34,158 bases of DNA from Akkermansiaceae bacterium UBA5689. Its GTDB lineage: Bacteria > Verrucomicrobiota > Verrucomicrobiia > Verrucomicrobiales > Akkermansiaceae. Position 1 is the first letter of the stretch, and each line of letters begins with the position of its first letter. A model generated the notes under the pieces. The model had not been told where the DNA came from. It saw only the letters and a program-made list of their open reading frames with translations, and did no database searches. This document shows, piece after piece, positions 32,813 to 34,158 of this stretch. The stretch covers positions 1 to 34,158 of the forward strand of contig DIHT01000001.1 in NCBI GenBank assembly GCA_002420305.1. The letters run 5' to 3'. Position numbers and translations under genes: made by a program.

Positions 32813-33643
32813 GTGGAGGGAGGTCCAGTCACAGCGACATTTTTGGGCACCGGGACCTCGGTGGGGGTCCCAGTCATTGGATGCTCGTGCCCGGTTTGCA
32901 CATCCAACCACCCGGGAAACCAGAGAACCCGATCCTCTCTCCACCTGCACACCCCCGAGGGTTCTATCCTGATAGACAGTGGCCCTGACCTCCGCCAACA
33001 GGCACTTCGCGAAGGCCTGTTCGAAATTGATGCCATCCTCTACACTCATTGCCACCTCGATCACATCGCGGGCTTCGATGAACTGAGAGCCTTCTGTTGG
33101 CACCGTGAAGAGCCTCTACCACTTCACGCAGGGCCCGAAACGATGGCGAACCTCGAACGCATGTTTCCATGGGCCATGGCTAACACTTCACGAAATTATG
33201 TCCGCCCCGATCCTCATCTCATCGATGGCCCCTTTACGATCAAGGATCTGCTGGTCACGCCTATCCCCGTAATACACTCCTCTGTGGAGACCTTTGGCTT
33301 CCGCTTCGATTTTCCTACCGGCCATTCACTGGCATATATCAGCGACGTGAAAGAGATTCCCCGTCCCAGTATCGCACTGCTGCAAGACCTTGATGTTTTC
33401 ATTGTAGATGCTCTTCGACCTCAACCCCACCCAACTCATATGAATGTTGAGGAATCTCTTGCCGTAATTACACAGCTTAATCCCAAGCAATCCTTTCTTA
33501 CTCATCTTGCCCACGAGATCGACGCCCGTGAAGCTGCAGTTCAGCTGAGTCTTCCCGAGGCCGTTACCTTGGCATGCGATGGACTCAAGTTAACCTTTGA
33601 GAGACAACAGCCCTACTCTATCCTGTATCCCGCCCCATCATGA
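32813..33643 (+). CDS. PhnP-like metallo-beta-lactamase-fold hydrolase
   Basis: A 276-residue MBL-fold protein. The main zinc motif THCHLDH (His79, His81, Asp83, His84) is followed by IAGFDELRAF; GCSCPVC (Cys24, Cys26, Cys29) near the N-terminus is the extra structural zinc site of the PhnP branch. Later ligands are His in PVIHSSVET, Asp in AYISDVKE and His in LTHLAHEID. PhnP is a cyclic phosphodiesterase acting on ribose 1,2-cyclic phosphate; many relatives are general cyclic-phosphate or lipoate-linked hydrolases, so the substrate is open. The frame has a stop directly before GTG 32813, and the conserved part starts at residue 6 (VTATFLGTGTS). An excellent GGAGGGAGGT lies inside the first codons, so the start is odd. 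The stop overlaps the next ATG (ATGA). Confidence 0.88.
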   Translation: MEGGPVTATFLGTGTSVGVPVIGCSCPVCTSNHPGNQRTRSSLHLHTPEGSILIDSGPDLRQQALREGLFEIDAILYTHCHLDHIAGFDELRAFCWHREEPLPLHAGPETMANLERMFPWAMANTSRNYVRPDPHLIDGPFTIKDLLVTPIPVIHSSVETFGFRFDFPTGHSLAYISDVKEIPRPSIALLQDLDVFIVDALRPQPHPTHMNVEESLAVITQLNPKQSFLTHLAHEIDAREAAVQLSLPEAVTLACDGLKLTFERQQPYSILYPAPS

Positions 33644-34158
33644 ACCTGTTCACCCTTCGGAGAGTCCTCCTCCCTTGTCTTTCCCTGCTTATCCCGGGGC
33701 AGCTCCTATCCAAGCCCTCCATAGTACCTCCGGAGGTAGTCGTCGTTCTGTATAATACCGAGGATGAGGACTCAAAGCGCCTCGCTCTGCACTACGCGAA
33801 AGCACGTAGTATTCCCGAAGATAATCTTGTGGGCCTTCCGATTCCGCTCGGCGATGAAATCTCACGTGAGCAGTTCAACCAGAAAATCCGGACCCCACTT
33901 TGCGGGATCTTTGACGATCGTAACTGGTGGGTCCGCGAGATAGGATCTACTAGCCAAAAACAACCGATAACCCTGAAACGCAGAGTCCTTGTCACCATGC
34001 GCGGGGTTCCTTTTAAAATTGCCCGTACTCTGGACACAATTCCCGAGGGTCAGGCTAACAAACGACCGTTCACACCAAACCCAAAGGGTAACGAAGCCTC
34101 AGTAGATTCGGAACTGAGCCTCTTGGGGGTCGAGGGCTATGAAATCGCGGGCCAGATC
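33640..34158 (+). CDS. TIGR03790 family protein (3' truncated by window end)
   Basis: The first 173 residues of a protein running off the window. The ATG overlaps the stop of the MBL hydrolase gene by 4 bp (ATGA), so the pair is translationally coupled. A signal peptide is likely (MNLFTLRRVLLPCLSLLIPG). The sequence VVVLYNTEDEDSKRLALHYAKARSIPEDNLVGLPIP, followed by ISREQFNQKIRTPL and RVLVTMRGVPFKI, matches the start of TIGR03790 proteins, an exported family of unknown function common in Verrucomicrobiota and relatives. Nothing can be said of its C-terminal domain. Confidence 0.82.
   Translation, partial: MNLFTLRRVLLPCLSLLIPGQLLSKPSIVPPEVVVVLYNTEDEDSKRLALHYAKARSIPEDNLVGLPIPLGDEISREQFNQKIRTPLCGIFDDRNWWVREIGSTSQKQPITLKRRVLVTMRGVPFKIARTLDTIPEGQANKRPFTPNPKGNEASVDSELSLLGVEGYEIAGQI

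Overview
The window looks like a piece of a bacterial chromosome of moderate GC content, most likely from the Verrucomicrobiota (PVC group). The affiliation is inferred from the style of the proteins: a DUF3500 protein, a double sialate-esterase protein, a TIGR03790 protein, a PhoD-like phosphatase and an ebo-type locus. No 16S rRNA gene is present, so it is not proven. Coding density is high, genes alternate between strands in short blocks, and I see no insertion sequence, prophage, CRISPR array or integrase.

Layout. 1-2103: truncated YdeP/FdhF-like molybdopterin oxidoreductase. 2118-4960 (minus): a 14-residue leader ORF, a polytopic membrane protein and a secreted PhoD-like phosphatase, apparently one operon. 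5065-8683 (plus): DUF3500 protein, malate dehydrogenase, secreted purple-acid-type phosphatase. 8817-10478 (minus): secreted double SASA esterase. 10614-10701 (minus): tRNA-Leu(CAG). 10825-13665 (plus): M16 zinc peptidase. 13687-18028: housekeeping genes ilvD, serA, smpB and rpoZ. 18296-20119: DUF3147-like membrane protein, lysozyme-like lipoprotein, ndk. 20180-23562 (minus): SLC13 permease, FAD oxidoreductase and MnmM/YtqB-type methyltransferase; the last two are 10 bp apart. 23650-30629: a divergent ebo-like locus. 30787-34158: recN (minus), a PhnP-like metallo-beta-lactamase-fold hydrolase and the start of a TIGR03790 protein.

Most notable points. (1) The ebo-like locus has EboB on the minus strand behind a short conserved protein, and EboE and EboC on the plus strand. 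EboC overlaps an RND/MMPL exporter gene, which is followed by a lipoprotein with a C-terminal membrane anchor. EboD- and EboF-like genes are not in the window, so this may be a reduced or remodelled metabolite-export system. (2) The FAD oxidoreductase/methyltransferase pair could supply the last two steps of mnm5(s2)U synthesis at the tRNA wobble position, like a split MnmC. (3) Several genes (serA, ndk, the RND gene, the lipoprotein gene, recN) have perfect stem-loops of 6-9 bp lying on or touching the stop codon without a U-tract, suggesting an unusual 3'-end signal. (4) A short leader ORF with a good ribosome binding site is coupled by TAGTG to the membrane protein at 3978-4916.
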